From the NCBI GenBank assembly GCA_021613335.1, contig JAJTWR010000203.1, positions 1 through 64,000 of the forward strand: 64,000 bases of DNA, written 5' to 3'. The stretch is from Whitmania pigra. Lineage: Eukaryota; Annelida; Clitellata; Hirudinida; Haemopidae. This document shows, in pieces, positions 36,715-46,972 of this stretch. Every line of letters begins with the position of its first letter. Position 1 is the stretch's first letter. Under the pieces are notes generated by a model. It saw nothing but the letters and a program-made list of their open reading frames with translations. It had not been told where the DNA came from and made no database searches. Made by a program: the position numbers and the translations under genes.

Positions 36715-37734
36715 ATGCGTATGAAGACCCTTTTCGCCGCCGCCGCCGCGATGGCGTTTGCCGCGCCAGCCATGGCTCGCGATCAGATTCGCATCGTCGG
36801 TTCCTCGACGGTGTTTCCGTTCGCCACCTCCGTTGCCGAGCAATTCGGCCGCCAGGGTAAATTCAAGGCCCCCGTGGTGGAAAGCACCGGCACGGGCGGC
36901 GGCATGAAGCTGTTCTGCGCTGGCGTCGGCGCCGAGCATCCCGATATCGCCAATGCCTCGCGCGCCATGAAGAAGAGCGAATTCGAGACCTGCGGCAAGA
37001 ATGGCGTGACCGAGATCACCGAGGTTCTGATCGGGTATGACGGTATCGTGCTCGCTGATAAGCTGGGATCGCCCAAGGCCAATCTAACGCGCAAAGCGAT
37101 CTGGCTGGCGCTCGCCCGGCAAGTGCCAAAGGATGGCAAGCTGGTGGCGAATTTTTACAAAAACTGGCATGAAATCGATCCTAACTTGCCGACGGGCAAG
37201 ATCGAGGTCATCGGTCCGCCGCCAACCTCGGGCACGCGCGACGCCTTTGTCGAGCTGGTGATGGATGTCGGCTGCAAGGATTTCCCGGAAGTAAGGGAAA
37301 TCGCCGATGAAAAGGCGCGTTCGCGCGCCTGTGGCCAAATCCGTGAGGATGGCGCCTATATCGAAGCGGGCGAAAACGATAATCTGATCGTGCAAAAGCT
37401 GAATGCCAGCCCGGATGCTCTGGGGATCTTCGGTTACAGCTTCCTGGATCAAAATCGCGACAAGGTTCAAGGGAACCCGATCGAAGGCGCGGAGCCGAGT
37501 TTTGAAAACATCGCTTCGAGCCGCTACAGCGTTTCGCGCCCGCTGTTCTTCTATGTCAAGGGCGCTCATGCTGGCGTCATTCCCGGGCTGAAGGAATATG
37601 TCCAGGAATTCGTCTCGGAAAAATCCTTCGGCAAGGACGGCTATCTGATCGATAAGGGGCTGATCCCTCTGGTTGACGCCGATCGCAAAAAAGTCCGCGA
37701 CGCCGCAGCCAGCTTGTCGAAGCTGGCCATGTAA
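36715..37734 (+). CDS. pstS: Phosphate ABC transporter periplasmic binding protein
   Basis: The 339-residue protein has a signal peptide (KTLFAAAAAMAFAAPAMA) followed by 'IRIVGSSTVFPFATSVAEQF', 'VVESTGTGGGMKLFCAGVG', and the phosphate-site loop 'PPPTSGTRDAFVELVMDV'. The start at 36715 has GGGAGG upstream. A Pho box precedes it and a strong hairpin follows, which probably keeps its transcript more abundant than that of the membrane genes. Confidence 0.95.
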   Translation: MRMKTLFAAAAAMAFAAPAMARDQIRIVGSSTVFPFATSVAEQFGRQGKFKAPVVESTGTGGGMKLFCAGVGAEHPDIANASRAMKKSEFETCGKNGVTEITEVLIGYDGIVLADKLGSPKANLTRKAIWLALARQVPKDGKLVANFYKNWHEIDPNLPTGKIEVIGPPPTSGTRDAFVELVMDVGCKDFPEVREIADEKARSRACGQIREDGAYIEAGENDNLIVQKLNASPDALGIFGYSFLDQNRDKVQGNPIEGAEPSFENIASSRYSVSRPLFFYVKGAHAGVIPGLKEYVQEFVSEKSFGKDGYLIDKGLIPLVDADRKKVRDAAASLSKLAM

Positions 37735-37742
37735 AACCGCCT

Positions 37743-37768
37743 GGGCAGCCCGAATCGTCGGGCTGCCC
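37743..37768 (+). terminator. Intercistronic hairpin between pstS and pstC
   Basis: GGGCAGCCCGA pairs perfectly with TCGGGCTGCCC around a four-base loop. No U-run follows, so it is more likely a 3'-protecting or attenuating hairpin that raises PstS over PstCAB than a full terminator. Confidence 0.6.
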
Positions 37769-37815
37769 CTGTCTGGCTGAAATCTGCCAGCCCCCGCGCG
37801 GTTGGAGTTCGCCCC

Positions 37816-39189
37816 ATGTCATACAGTTTGATCTTATTGGTTATCGCCGCCTTGACCCTGTACGGCTATCTGTTGGGCCGGCGTCGGGCGTTAGCCGTTG
37901 AAACGGGGCAAACGCTGCATTCGCTGCCGCAATATTACGGCTACTATATCGCCTTGTGGTGCGGCATGCCGGCGGCCTTGCTGCTTGGGTTGTGGATGGC
38001 GTTGGAAATCGGCATCATCGAGCGGATGGTTCTGGCCGACCTGCCGCAGGCGGCCAGCCTGTCGCGCTCGCTGCTCGAATTGATGATCGTCGATATCCGC
38101 AATCTGGCGAATGGCGGCATCACCAGCCGCCCCCCCGATGCCGCGATGATCGCCGCGGCGCAGCATTACAACGATCTGAAACTCATTTCCCTGGCAGCGT
38201 CCGGCGCTATCGCTTTATCGTTGTGCCTGGCTGGAATGGTCTATGCGCGCGGTCACATCGCGCCAGCTTTACGCGCCCGCAACCGCGTGGAGTATGCGAT
38301 CACAGCGGCCATGCTGATCTGTTCCACCCTCGCCATCCTGACCACGATCGGAATCGTGCTGTCGCTGCTGTTCGAATCGGTGCGCTTTTTCTCGATCGTG
38401 CCGCTGACGGATTTTCTGTTCGGGCTGCAATGGTCGCCGCAAACCGCGCTCAGGGCCGATCAGATCGGCGCGTCAGGCGCATTCGGGGCAGTGCCCTTGT
38501 TCGTTGGCACCTTGCTGATCACGCTCATTGCCATGGCTGTGGCGGTGCCGGTCGGGCTGATGTCGGCGATTTACATGGCCGATTACGCTCCGGATAAAAT
38601 TCGCGCGGTCACCAAACCGGCCCTGGAAGTCCTTGCCGGCATCCCGACCGTGGTGTTCGGTTTTTTCGCCGCCTTGACCGTCGCCCCCTTCATTCGCGAT
38701 CTCGGCCCCTGGCTCGGTCTCGATATCGCCTCGGAAAAGCGCCCTGGCAGCGGCCTGGTCATGGGGATCATGCTGGTTCCCTTTGTCTCGTCGCTGTGCG
38801 ACGATGTCATCCATGCCGTGCCGCAATCGCTGCGCCATGGCGCTTACGGGTTGGGGGCGACCCGCTCGGAAACGATCCGCCAGGTGGTGTTGCCGGCGGC
38901 TTTGCCCGGCATCGTCGCCGCTGTGATGCTGGCGGCCTCGAAAGCGATCGGCGAAACCATGATCGTCGCCATGGCCGCCGGTCTGGCCGCCAATCTGACC
39001 GTCAACCCGTTCGAAGCCGTGACCACCGTGACGGTGCAGATCGCCACCATGCTGGTTGGCGACCAGGAATTCGACAGCCCCAAGACCTTGTCGGCTTTTG
39101 CGCTCGGATTGCTGTTGTTCTGCATCACCCTTCTGCTCAACGTCATCGCCCTCAAGGTGGTGAATAAGTATCGGGAAAAATATGACTGA
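37816..39189 (+). CDS. pstC: Phosphate ABC transporter permease PstC
   Basis: The 457-residue permease is longer than the E. coli type because of an N-terminal extension with extra membrane helices, a form usual in alphaproteobacteria. The transport core shows 'VPLFVGTLLITLIAMAVAVP', 'EVLAGIPTVVFGFFAAL' and the ATPase-contact loop 'YGLGATRSETIRQVVLPAAL'. It is intact, and its stop overlaps the pstA start by 8 bp. Confidence 0.94.
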   Translation: MSYSLILLVIAALTLYGYLLGRRRALAVETGQTLHSLPQYYGYYIALWCGMPAALLLGLWMALEIGIIERMVLADLPQAASLSRSLLELMIVDIRNLANGGITSRPPDAAMIAAAQHYNDLKLISLAASGAIALSLCLAGMVYARGHIAPALRARNRVEYAITAAMLICSTLAILTTIGIVLSLLFESVRFFSIVPLTDFLFGLQWSPQTALRADQIGASGAFGAVPLFVGTLLITLIAMAVAVPVGLMSAIYMADYAPDKIRAVTKPALEVLAGIPTVVFGFFAALTVAPFIRDLGPWLGLDIASEKRPGSGLVMGIMLVPFVSSLCDDVIHAVPQSLRHGAYGLGATRSETIRQVVLPAALPGIVAAVMLAASKAIGETMIVAMAAGLAANLTVNPFEAVTTVTVQIATMLVGDQEFDSPKTLSAFALGLLLFCITLLLNVIALKVVNKYREKYD

Positions 39190-40487
39190 CCTTGCCGAAC
39201 GGCGCTTTGGCGTCCACACGACAAACGAAGCGTCCGCGCGGCTGCGCCGGCGCTACGCAGCGGAAAAGCGCTTTCAGCTTTATGGGTTGGCGTCGATCAG
39301 CTTGGCGGTCGTCGCCTTGATCCTGCTGCTCGGCACCGTGATTCGCAACGGCTGGACGGGTTTCTTGAGCACGTCTTTGACCTTCGAGGTTACCGTCAGC
39401 CAGGATCTGGCCGATCCGGGCGGCAAAAAACTGCCTGAAGATCTGATGAAAGGCGATTATCAGAACATTTTACGCGCCGGGTTGCGCGATCTGTTCCGGG
39501 ATGTCACCGCGCGCGGGGACCAGCGCGTCCTGTATGGCCTGATTTCGGTCAATGCCGGCGACATTCTGCGCGACATGGTGTTGTCCAACCCGGCTTTACT
39601 TGGACAGACGCTCAAGGTGACGGTGCCGGCAGGGTCGGATTACGATATGCTGGCCAAGGGTTATATCGATAAAACCGCGCCGATCGGCGAACGGCGTCTG
39701 GATGACCGGCAGATCGCGTGGTTCGAGCGACTGGAAGCGGCCAAGGCGGTGTCCACCGGCTTCAATGGCTTTTTCATGACCAGCGGCGACAGCCGTCAAC
39801 CGGAAGTCGCCGGTATTTGGGGGGCGGTGATGGGGGTCGCTCCTGACCCTGGCGGTCACGCTGATCGTCGCCTTTCCCCTGGGGGTGATGACGGCGGTCT
39901 ATCTGGAGGAATTTGCCCCCAAGAATCGCTGGACCGATCTGATCGAGGTCAATATCAACAATTTAGCCGCCGTTCCGTCGATCGTGTTTGGCTTGCTGGG
40001 ACTGGCGGTGTTTTTGCAGTTCTTCGGTATGCCGCGCTCGGCGCCGGTTGCAGGCGGCGTCGTGTTGGCGCTGATGAGCCTGCCGGTGGTTATCATCGCC
40101 GCCCGGGCCGCTTTGCGCGCGGTTCCGCCCTCGATTCGCCAGGCGGCCCTGGGCCTTGGAGCGTCGAGAATCCAGGCAGTCACCCACCATGTCTTGCCCC
40201 TGGCCATGCCGGGCATTCTGACCGGCACTATCTTGTCGATGGCGCATGCGCTTGGCGAGACGGCGCCGTTACTGATGATCGGCATGGTGGCGTTCATCGT
40301 CAATGTCCCGGACGGCTTCACCGACGCCGCGACCGTCTTGCCGGTTCAGATTTATCTGTGGGCCGACAGCCCCGAGCGCGGTTTTGTGGAAAAAACCTCG
40401 GCCGCGATCATGATCCTGCTGGCCTTTCTATTGCTGATGAACGCAATTGCGATCTATCTGCGCAAAAAATTCGAACGGAGCTGGTAA
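39182..40487 (+). pseudogene. pstA: Phosphate ABC transporter permease PstA (one frameshift)
   Basis: The N-terminal 220 residues contain one membrane helix and a large periplasmic DUF3333-type region ('LMKGDYQNILRAGLRDLFRD'). The frame then fails at about 39836, where a run of four G appears to hold one extra base; the permease core continues in the next frame ('TLIVAFPLGVMTAVYLEEF', 'AAVPSIVFGLLGLAVFL', 'ALGLGASRIQAVTHHVLPLA'). Taken together it is a normal alphaproteobacterial PstA of about 434 residues. If the shift is real, high-affinity phosphate uptake is lost; a sequencing error is equally plausible. Confidence 0.9.
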
Positions 40488-40491
40488 AACC

Positions 40492-41297
40492 ATGGAATTC
40501 CAGACCCTGACAGCCAAGCGGCTACGGAATGAAACGATGCAGACGATCAAGATGAAAGCCAAGGCGGTTGACGTCTTTTACGGCGACAAACAGGCGTTGA
40601 AAAACATCGATCTCGACATCAACGAACGGGAAGTGACCTCGCTGATCGGTCCGTCCGGCTGCGGTAAATCAACCTTCCTGCGCTGTTTGAACCGCATGAA
40701 CGATGTCGTCGATGGCTGCCGCGTCACCGGCGCGATCACGCTGGACGATACCGACGTCTATTCCCCGGCGATCGATGTCGTGCAGTTGCGCGCGCGCGTG
40801 GGCATGGTTTTCCAAAAACCCAACCCCTTCCCGAAATCGATCTACGACAATGTCGCCTACGGCCCGCGCATCCACGGGCTGGTGCGCAACCGCGAACAGA
40901 CCGACGACGCCGTCAAGCGCAGTCTGGAGCGCGCCGGCTTGTGGAAAGAAGTCGTCGACCGTTTGCAAGAACCGGGCACTGGCCTGTCGGGCGGTCAGCA
41001 ACAGCGTTTGTGCATTGCCCGGGCCATCGCGGTCGATCCCGAAGTGATCTTGATGGATGAGCCTTGCTCGGCCCTCGACCCGATTGCCACCGCCAAAATC
41101 GAAGAGTTGATCGACGAGTTGCGGGCCAATTACACCATCGTCATCGTCACGCATTCGATGCAGCAGGCTGCCCGCGTGTCGCAGCGCACAGCCTTTTTCC
41201 ATCTGGGAGACTGGTGGAAGTCGGCGAAACCGCGCAAATCTTCACCAATCCGCGCGATGAACGCACCCAGGGCTACATCACCGGCCGCTTCGGTTGA
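40492..41297 (+). pseudogene. pstB: Phosphate ABC transporter ATPase PstB (C-terminal frameshift)
   Basis: All ATPase motifs are present: '[19 protein letters not shown]', '[16 protein letters not shown]', '[17 protein letters not shown]', '[20 protein letters not shown]' and '[18 protein letters not shown]'. The frame changes near 41208, where one C seems to be missing; the proper end ('[20 protein letters not shown]', stop at 41297) lies in the next frame. As read, the original frame has no stop and runs on into phoU. The start is 40492 or 40537. Confidence 0.9.
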
Positions 41298-41313
41298 GAG
41301 AGAGATTGACCTC

Positions 41314-42045
41314 ATGATCCAACAACATACCGTCAAGAGTTTTGAGGAAGAGCTGAAGCGGCTCGATTCGACCATCGCCCAAATGGCTGGCATGGTCGAA
41401 TCCTCTGTCGCCAACGCCCTCATCGCCCTGGCCAGACGGGATAACGATCTAGCCCAAGCCGTCGTTGCCGCCGATCTGGGCATCGACCAGCTGGACAACG
41501 ACATCGACGAGATGGTCGTGCGGCTGCTGGCTCTGCGTCAACCCATGGCCAGCGATCTGCGCTTGGCGGTCGGCGTGCTGCGCATGGCCGGCGATCTGGA
41601 GCGTATCGGCGATTATGCCGCCAATGTCGCCAAACGGACGATCGCGCTCAATCAATTACCGCCGGTGGCTCCCATTTCGGGCATTCCGCGTATGGGCAAG
41701 CTGGTGCAGTCGATCCTGAAGGATGTCATCGACGCTTTCGTCGAACGCGATGCGCAAGCGGCCGTGCGGGCCTGGCAGCGGGATGAGGAGGTGGATGAAA
41801 TGTACACCAGCCTGTTTCGTGAATTACTGACCTATATGATGGAGGACCCACGCAGCATCACCCCCTGCACCCATGTCTTGTTCATGGCCAAGAATGTCGA
41901 ACGCATCGGCGATCACGCGACCAACATTGCCGAAACCATTCATTTCATTGTTACCGGTTCGATGATTTCCGCTCACCGGCCCAAGGGCGATACCAGCAGC
42001 TTCACTACCATGGAAGCAGCCTTGCCGTCTCGTGGCGAGGAATGA
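41314..42045 (+). CDS. phoU: Phosphate signalling complex protein PhoU
   Basis: The 243-residue helical protein has the two PhoU repeats, with '[20 protein letters not shown]', '[20 protein letters not shown]', '[14 protein letters not shown]' and '[19 protein letters not shown]'; the Glu/Asp residues of 'ERIGD' bind metal. It couples transporter state to PhoR. The ATG at 41314 has a GAGAGAGA tract upstream. Confidence 0.94.
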   Translation: MIQQHTVKSFEEELKRLDSTIAQMAGMVESSVANALIALARRDNDLAQAVVAADLGIDQLDNDIDEMVVRLLALRQPMASDLRLAVGVLRMAGDLERIGDYAANVAKRTIALNQLPPVAPISGIPRMGKLVQSILKDVIDAFVERDAQAAVRAWQRDEEVDEMYTSLFRELLTYMMEDPRSITPCTHVLFMAKNVERIGDHATNIAETIHFIVTGSMISAHRPKGDTSSFTTMEAALPSRGEE

Positions 42046-42052
42046 GTCGGCG

Positions 42053-42745
42053 ATGAATCCGACCGTCTTGGTGGTGGAAGACGAAGCGGCGATTTGCACG
42101 CTGCTGCGCTATAATCTGGAACGCGAGGGGTACAGAGTCTACGAAGCCCTGAATGGCGAGGAAGCGCTGGTCCTGGCCTGCGAACGCAAGCCCGATCTGG
42201 TGTTGCTGGATTGGATGCTGCCCTTGCTTTCGGGTATCGAGGTTTGCCGCCGCTTACGCCGGCTGCCGACGGCGCAACAGATGCCGATCATCATGCTGAC
42301 CGCTCGCGGTGAAGAGGGCGACAAGATTCGCGGCCTCAATTCCGGCGCCGACGATTACGTCACCAAACCCTTTTCGCCATCGGAACTGATGGCGCGGGTG
42401 CGGGCGGTGATGCGCCGCACGCGGCCTGGCGCCGAAGCCGATCGGTTGAGTTATGACGATCTGGAAATGGATATCGTCGCGCATCGGGTCAAGCGCGGCG
42501 AGCGCGATATTCATCTCGGGCCAACCGAATTTCGGTTGTTGCGTTATCTTTTGGAGTATCGCGGTCGAGTTTTCAGCCGCGAACATTTGCTCGACGCCGT
42601 TTGGGGAGCCGATGTTTATGTCGAACCGCGCACGGTCGATGTCCATGTTCGCCGCCTGCGCAAGGCATTGAACGGCGAAGGCGATCGCGATCTGATCCGA
42701 ACTGTCCGCTCAGCCGGGTATGCGCTTGACGCAAAGGGTCATTGA
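42053..42745 (+). CDS. phoB: Phosphate-regulon response regulator PhoB
   Basis: The 230-residue OmpR-type regulator has a receiver domain with the phosphorylated Asp in 'LVLLDWMLPLLSGIEVCRRL', the switch Thr in 'IIMLTARGEEGDK' and Lys in 'DYVTKPFSPSEL', then a winged helix ('LGPTEFRLLRYLLEY', 'REHLLDAVWGADVYVEPRTV'). It starts 7 bp after phoU and closes the operon. Confidence 0.95.
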   Translation: MNPTVLVVEDEAAICTLLRYNLEREGYRVYEALNGEEALVLACERKPDLVLLDWMLPLLSGIEVCRRLRRLPTAQQMPIIMLTARGEEGDKIRGLNSGADDYVTKPFSPSELMARVRAVMRRTRPGAEADRLSYDDLEMDIVAHRVKRGERDIHLGPTEFRLLRYLLEYRGRVFSREHLLDAVWGADVYVEPRTVDVHVRRLRKALNGEGDRDLIRTVRSAGYALDAKGH

Positions 42746-43002
42746 CGCTCGACTCGATAAAATTCCATCCAGCGTGACGCAGCCGGCGTCGGAGCGGATG
42801 CGGCAGCTCGCCGCCGGTATTGCCTTGCCCTTCGATAGCAATCCGGCGCTCTTATGCAAGATCGCCAAATGAAGATCGCCGCCAACCGCGCCTGCTCCGC
42901 AGACCAAGGCGGCAGGAGATGAACGCCTGACGCTTGAAACCGCGCGCCATGCCGACTACCTGACGGGATGCCGATAGGATTTAACGCATTGGATGATGAC
43001 CC

Positions 43003-44860
43003 ATGGCCGAGGAAAAACTGGTATTCCAAGCAGAAGTCAGCCGCCTGCTCGATATCGTCGCCCATGCCCTTTACAGCGAGCGCGAGGTGTTTTTGCGAGA
43101 ATTGATCTCCAATGCCTCCGACGCTTGCGACCGGCATCGCTATCTGACCTTGACCGAACCGGAAAAAGCCGGGGAAGCCTGTGACCACCAGATCGCCATC
43201 GCCTTCGACAAGGCGGCTCGAACTCTGCATCTGTCCGATAACGGCATTGGCATGTCGCGCGAGGATTTGGTCGAAAATCTGGGAACGATCGCCCGCTCGG
43301 GCACGGCGCGTTTCGTCGATCAACTGTCGGGCGATGCCCGCAAGGATGTCAGCTTGATCGGACAATTCGGCGTCGGCTTTTATTCCGCCTTCATGGTGGC
43401 GCAGCAGGTGGAGGTGATCAGCCGCAAGGCGGGCGAGCCGGTGGCGTGGCGCTGGCAATCCGACGGGCAGGGGTCTTTCACCATCGGCGAGGCCGAGCGC
43501 CCCGATCACGGCACCAGCATCGCCTTGCATCTGCGCGCCGATGCCGACGAGTTCCTGGACGCCAACCGGTTACGCCAGATCGTCAAGCGCTATTCCGATC
43601 ATATCGCCTTGCCGATCGTACTCAAACAAGCGAGGAGAGCGAAACGATCAATAGCGCCTCGGCCTTGTGGACCAGGCCGCGCTCGGAGATTTCCAGCGAA
43701 CAGCTCAAGGAATTTTACCACCATGTCGCCCATGAGAGCGACGATCCATGGGCTAGCGTGCATGTGCGCGCCGAAGGAACCCTGGAATATTCCGCCCTGC
43801 TGTTCGTTCCCGGACGCCGGCCTTTCGATCTGTTCACCCCTGAGCGCAAGCACGGGGTGAAGCTTTACGTTCGCCGGGTGTTCATCACCGACGATTGCGC
43901 CGATTTGATTCCAGCCTGGCTGCGCTTCTTGCGCGGCGTGGTCGATTCCGCCGATCTGCCGCTGAATGTCAGCCGCGAGATGCTGCAAAACAATCCGATG
44001 CTGGCCAAAATTCGCGGCAATCTGGTCAGGAGAACGCTGGCGGAACTGGAAAAGAAAGCGCAAGAAGCCGATTATAAGGAGTTCTGGAACAATTTTGGCG
44101 CGGTCTTGAAAGAGGGGCTGTATGAAACCCCCGAACATCGCGAGCCGCTGCTGCGCTTGGCGCGCTTTCGTTCAACCGCCGGCGAGGATCTTACCGCGCT
44201 CGATGCCTATATCGAGCGGATGAAGCCCGGGCAGGAGGCGATCTATACCGTCAGCGGCGAGGATGCCGGTACGCTGCTGGCCAGCCCGCATTTGGAAGGG
44301 TTCCGCGCCAAAGGGGTGGAAGTGCTGCTGCTCACCGATTCGGTCGATGAGTTCTGGCCCTCGGCGATCGGCCAATACAAGGACAAACCCTTCCGCTCGA
44401 TTACCCGCGGCGCGCCGATCTTGGCAAGAGGAATCGAGGCGAGACGCGGATGCCTCCCCGCCAGCGACTGCCAGCGGCGATTTGGCGAAGCTGATCGCCT
44501 TGCTGAAACTCCATCTTGGCGATGCGGTCAAGGATGTGCGCGAATCCGAACGTTTGACCGACAGCGCCGTTTGCCTGATCGCCGATGAGGGCGATATGGA
44601 TATGCGGCTGGAGCGTTTGTTGCGGCAGCACAAACAGCTGGAGCGAATCAGTCGACGGGTGCTGGAAATCAACCCCGCCACCCGGTGATCGCCGGATTGG
44701 CCGCCGGCGTCGGCAAGGCGAATAATGACGAGGTGATGAAAGAAGGCCGCCTTGCTGCTGCTCGATCAGGCGTTGATTCTCGAAGGCGAGGCCTTACCCG
44801 ATGCGCGGGCTTTCGCTCGCAGGCTCGATCTGATACTGATCCGGGGCTTGGGAGGGTAAG
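43003..44860 (+). pseudogene. htpG: Molecular chaperone HtpG (Hsp90), several frameshifts
   Basis: The N-terminal ATPase region is intact: 'FQAEVSRLLDIVAHALYSER', 'LRELISNASDACDRHRYL', 'LSDNGIGMSREDLVENLGTI' and 'IGQFGVGFYSAFMVA'. The middle domain follows in a second frame from about 43625 ('VFITDDCADLIPAWLRFL', 'SREMLQNNPMLAKIRGNL'). The C-terminal domain occupies further frames after about 44445, 44683 and 44747, ending 'LLLLDQALILEGEALPD' at 44860. The combined length of about 615 residues is normal for HtpG. Four small indels are needed to explain the breaks. Confidence 0.9.
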
Positions 44861-44865
44861 CGGCG

Positions 44866-45482
44866 ATGGGGGCCGGCAAGGCGCAAGCGCTGATCATCAT
44901 CGATGTCCAGCGCGATTTTTGCCAGGGCGGAGCGCTGGCCGTGCCAGGAGGCGATGAGGTGGTCGAACCGATCAACCGTCTGGCCATGGCTTACGATCTG
45001 GTCGTCCTGACCCAGGACTGGCACCCGGCGCGCCATCGCTCCTTTGCCAGCCAGCATCCGGGCCGCGCGGCGTTTTGAGCGAGTCCCCTTCTTCTATGGC
45101 TCGCAGGCCCTGTGGCCCGAGCATTGCGTGCAAGCAACGCCAGGGGCGGAGTTTTCATCCCGGATTGGCGATATCCGGGGCCAGCTTGATTTTGCGCAAG
45201 GGGCTGCGCGCCGATGTCGACAGCTATTCGGCTTTTGCCGAAGCGGACGGAACGGTTACCGGGCTTGGTGCGTATCTGCGCGCACGCGGCGTTCAGGCGG
45301 TCGATTGCGTTGGTCTGGCAACCGATTTTTGCGTCGCCTGGAGCGCTGAGGATGCCGCTCGCGAGGGGTTTCGCGTCCGTCTGCTGGCATATGCCTGCCG
45401 CGCCATCGATCTTGACGGCTCCCTTGAAGCGGCCAGGCAGCGCCTGACGGCTTGCGGGGTAACGCTCGTGTCGGAGGAATGA
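44866..45482 (+). pseudogene. pncA: Nicotinamidase PncA (frameshifted)
   Basis: The first frame gives 'ALIIIDVQRDFCQGGALAVP' and 'VVLTQDWHPARHRSFASQHP', including the catalytic Asp and metal-binding Asp/His. A second frame gives 'YGSQALWPEHCVQATPGAEF', and a third gives 'LILRKGLRADVDSYSAF' and 'VGLATDFCVAWSAEDA' with the nucleophilic Cys. Two single-base shifts (about 45075 and 45150) separate them. PncA converts nicotinamide to nicotinate for NAD salvage. It begins 5 bp after htpG. Confidence 0.88.
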
Positions 45483-45907
45483 GAAGCGACGAGATTCGCT
45501 TTGAGTTCTACTGAGAAAAAGAGTAACCATGTGTCCTATGGTCGCACCGCCCCGTCAGCCAAATTCACCGACGCTTGCTCTTGTCAGTCAGATTCTTGCT
45601 GAAGGGTATCTGGCGACGATGTGGTGTCGGTTGTGCCGTATCGTCTATGTCCGGGTGCTGTTCAGAGTGGCCAAGGCGGGCGGCGGGCATCGCTCTTCAG
45701 GACAGATGGCTCGGGAATTGACCGCTCATGTGCTGACCGGTCTGCTTGGGTTTTATTTCGACGCCAATGAAGTGCAGGTTTTGCTCGATGAAGATGCCGG
45801 CAAAAAGCAGGATGACGACACGCGAGGCGGAAGCGGCAAAGCCGATGTCGGCCAAAGATCCAAGAAGAATATAATGCTTCATGCACAAGATAACGAAAGG
45901 TGAAACT
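45483..45907. other. Region without a supported gene
   Basis: A 124-codon plus-strand frame (45529-45903) and a hydrophobic minus-strand frame (45697-45888, 'SASRVVILLFAGIFIEQNL') overlap here. Neither has recognisable motifs; the minus-strand one could be the tail of a decayed small transporter. I would not call either a gene. Confidence 0.3.
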
Positions 45908-46388
45908 GTGACAGTTGAACTGCGCAGCTTCCCCGCTGTCCGGGTGGCTTATCTGCGCTATACCGGCCCTTATGGCGGAATGGGAATTCCTCAAGCATGG
46001 GATGTGTTTGGCGAATGGTGTAACGGGCGCGGTTTTTTTTAACCCGCGCCGGCGAACCTATGGCCTGTCTCTCGACGATCCAAGGGCGACGCCTGCGGAA
46101 AAATGCCGCTACGATTGCTGCATCGAAGTGGATGACGCTTTCACGCCCGAAGGCGAGATCGGCGTTCAGCTCTTGCCAGGCGGGCTTTATGCCTGCGCCC
46201 TTTTCACAGGCCACCCCCGCGAAATGGCCCCCCGTATGGGACAGTTTTATTCAATGACTGGCTCCCCGAGAGCGGCTTTTCTTCTCGATCGGCGAGCGCC
46301 CATGGAGCTTTACGATACCGACTACTGTTTAGATTCCGCAACCGGAGCTTTCACCTGCTCGATCTGTATTCCGGTCAAGAAAGCGTAA
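45908..46388 (+). pseudogene. GyrI-like/AraC-effector-binding domain protein (frameshifted)
   Basis: From a GTG at 45908 the frame reads 'TVELRSFPAVRVAYLRYTGP', the usual start of the GyrI-like small-molecule-binding fold. It shifts in a run of eight T near 46035 and continues with 'TPAEKCRYDCCIEVDDAFTP', 'LLPGGLYACALFTG' and, after another disturbance near 46255, 'APMELYDTDYCLDSATGAFT'. The whole is about 160 residues, as in stand-alone SbmC/GyrI-like proteins. These bind hydrophobic compounds or protect gyrase. Confidence 0.65.
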
Positions 46389-46450
46389 AGGGCCGACAAA
46401 ACAGCGGGAGAGGCCATCCCCCGCTTGTTCGAGCACGCTAGCAACTGTGT

Positions 46451-46972
46451 CTAGGAGGCTTGGTTTATACGCCATGGAACACCCGTTTTAAGGACGGCAT
46501 TCGCGATAGTGATCAGCTTGCGGGCAATTGCGACAATGACGAGTTTATGCGGCTTTCCACGTTCCTTGAGACGTTTGGCGAGGGGCGTCAGCGCTGGATT
46601 GTGGTATGCGGCGGCCAGCGCAGCCTGGAACAGAACATGCCGCAGCGTCTGCCGTCCTGAGACGATCCTCCTCCTGCCGCGCATTGTTCCGCTGTCGTGG
46701 GGTACTGGAGCAAGACCAGTCATGGCCGCCGAGACCGGGGCAATTCCCGGAATGGACCTCAGAAGCCGCGCTTTCGTGGCCATCGTTTCTTCTTGAGCAA
46801 TGGTATTTTCGATCTGCCGCTCGAGTTCCTTGATCTGGTCATCCAGTATCGTCTTGGGGGCGTTATCCATTTCCCTGACATCTTCCGCCACGCACTGCTT
46901 TTCACGCGCGCAGATCTGCGCCGCAAGCCGCTTGCGCATATCGACAATCTGAGCCGCCAGGTTCGTCAAAGC
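46451..46972 (-). pseudogene. IS110-family transposase, C-terminal part
   Basis: The frame carries the transposase_20 region 'LLRSIPGIAPVSAAMTGLA' and the C-terminal 'GRQTLRHVLFQAALAAAYHN' and 'LVIVAIARKLITIANAVLK', typical of IS110/IS116. Its 5' edge is the 9-bp target duplication of the IS256 element at 46973. The matching N-terminal part is at 48335-48613, and joining the two through one copy of the duplication restores frame. Confidence 0.85.

Noticed and set aside
37743..37768. A full rho-independent terminator ending the pstS transcript
   Set aside because: The stem is perfect but no U-run follows, and the rest of the operon lies directly downstream.
42746..43002. Possible gene between phoB and htpG
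   Set aside because: Short frames only, with no motif or convincing start. It most likely holds the htpG promoter region.
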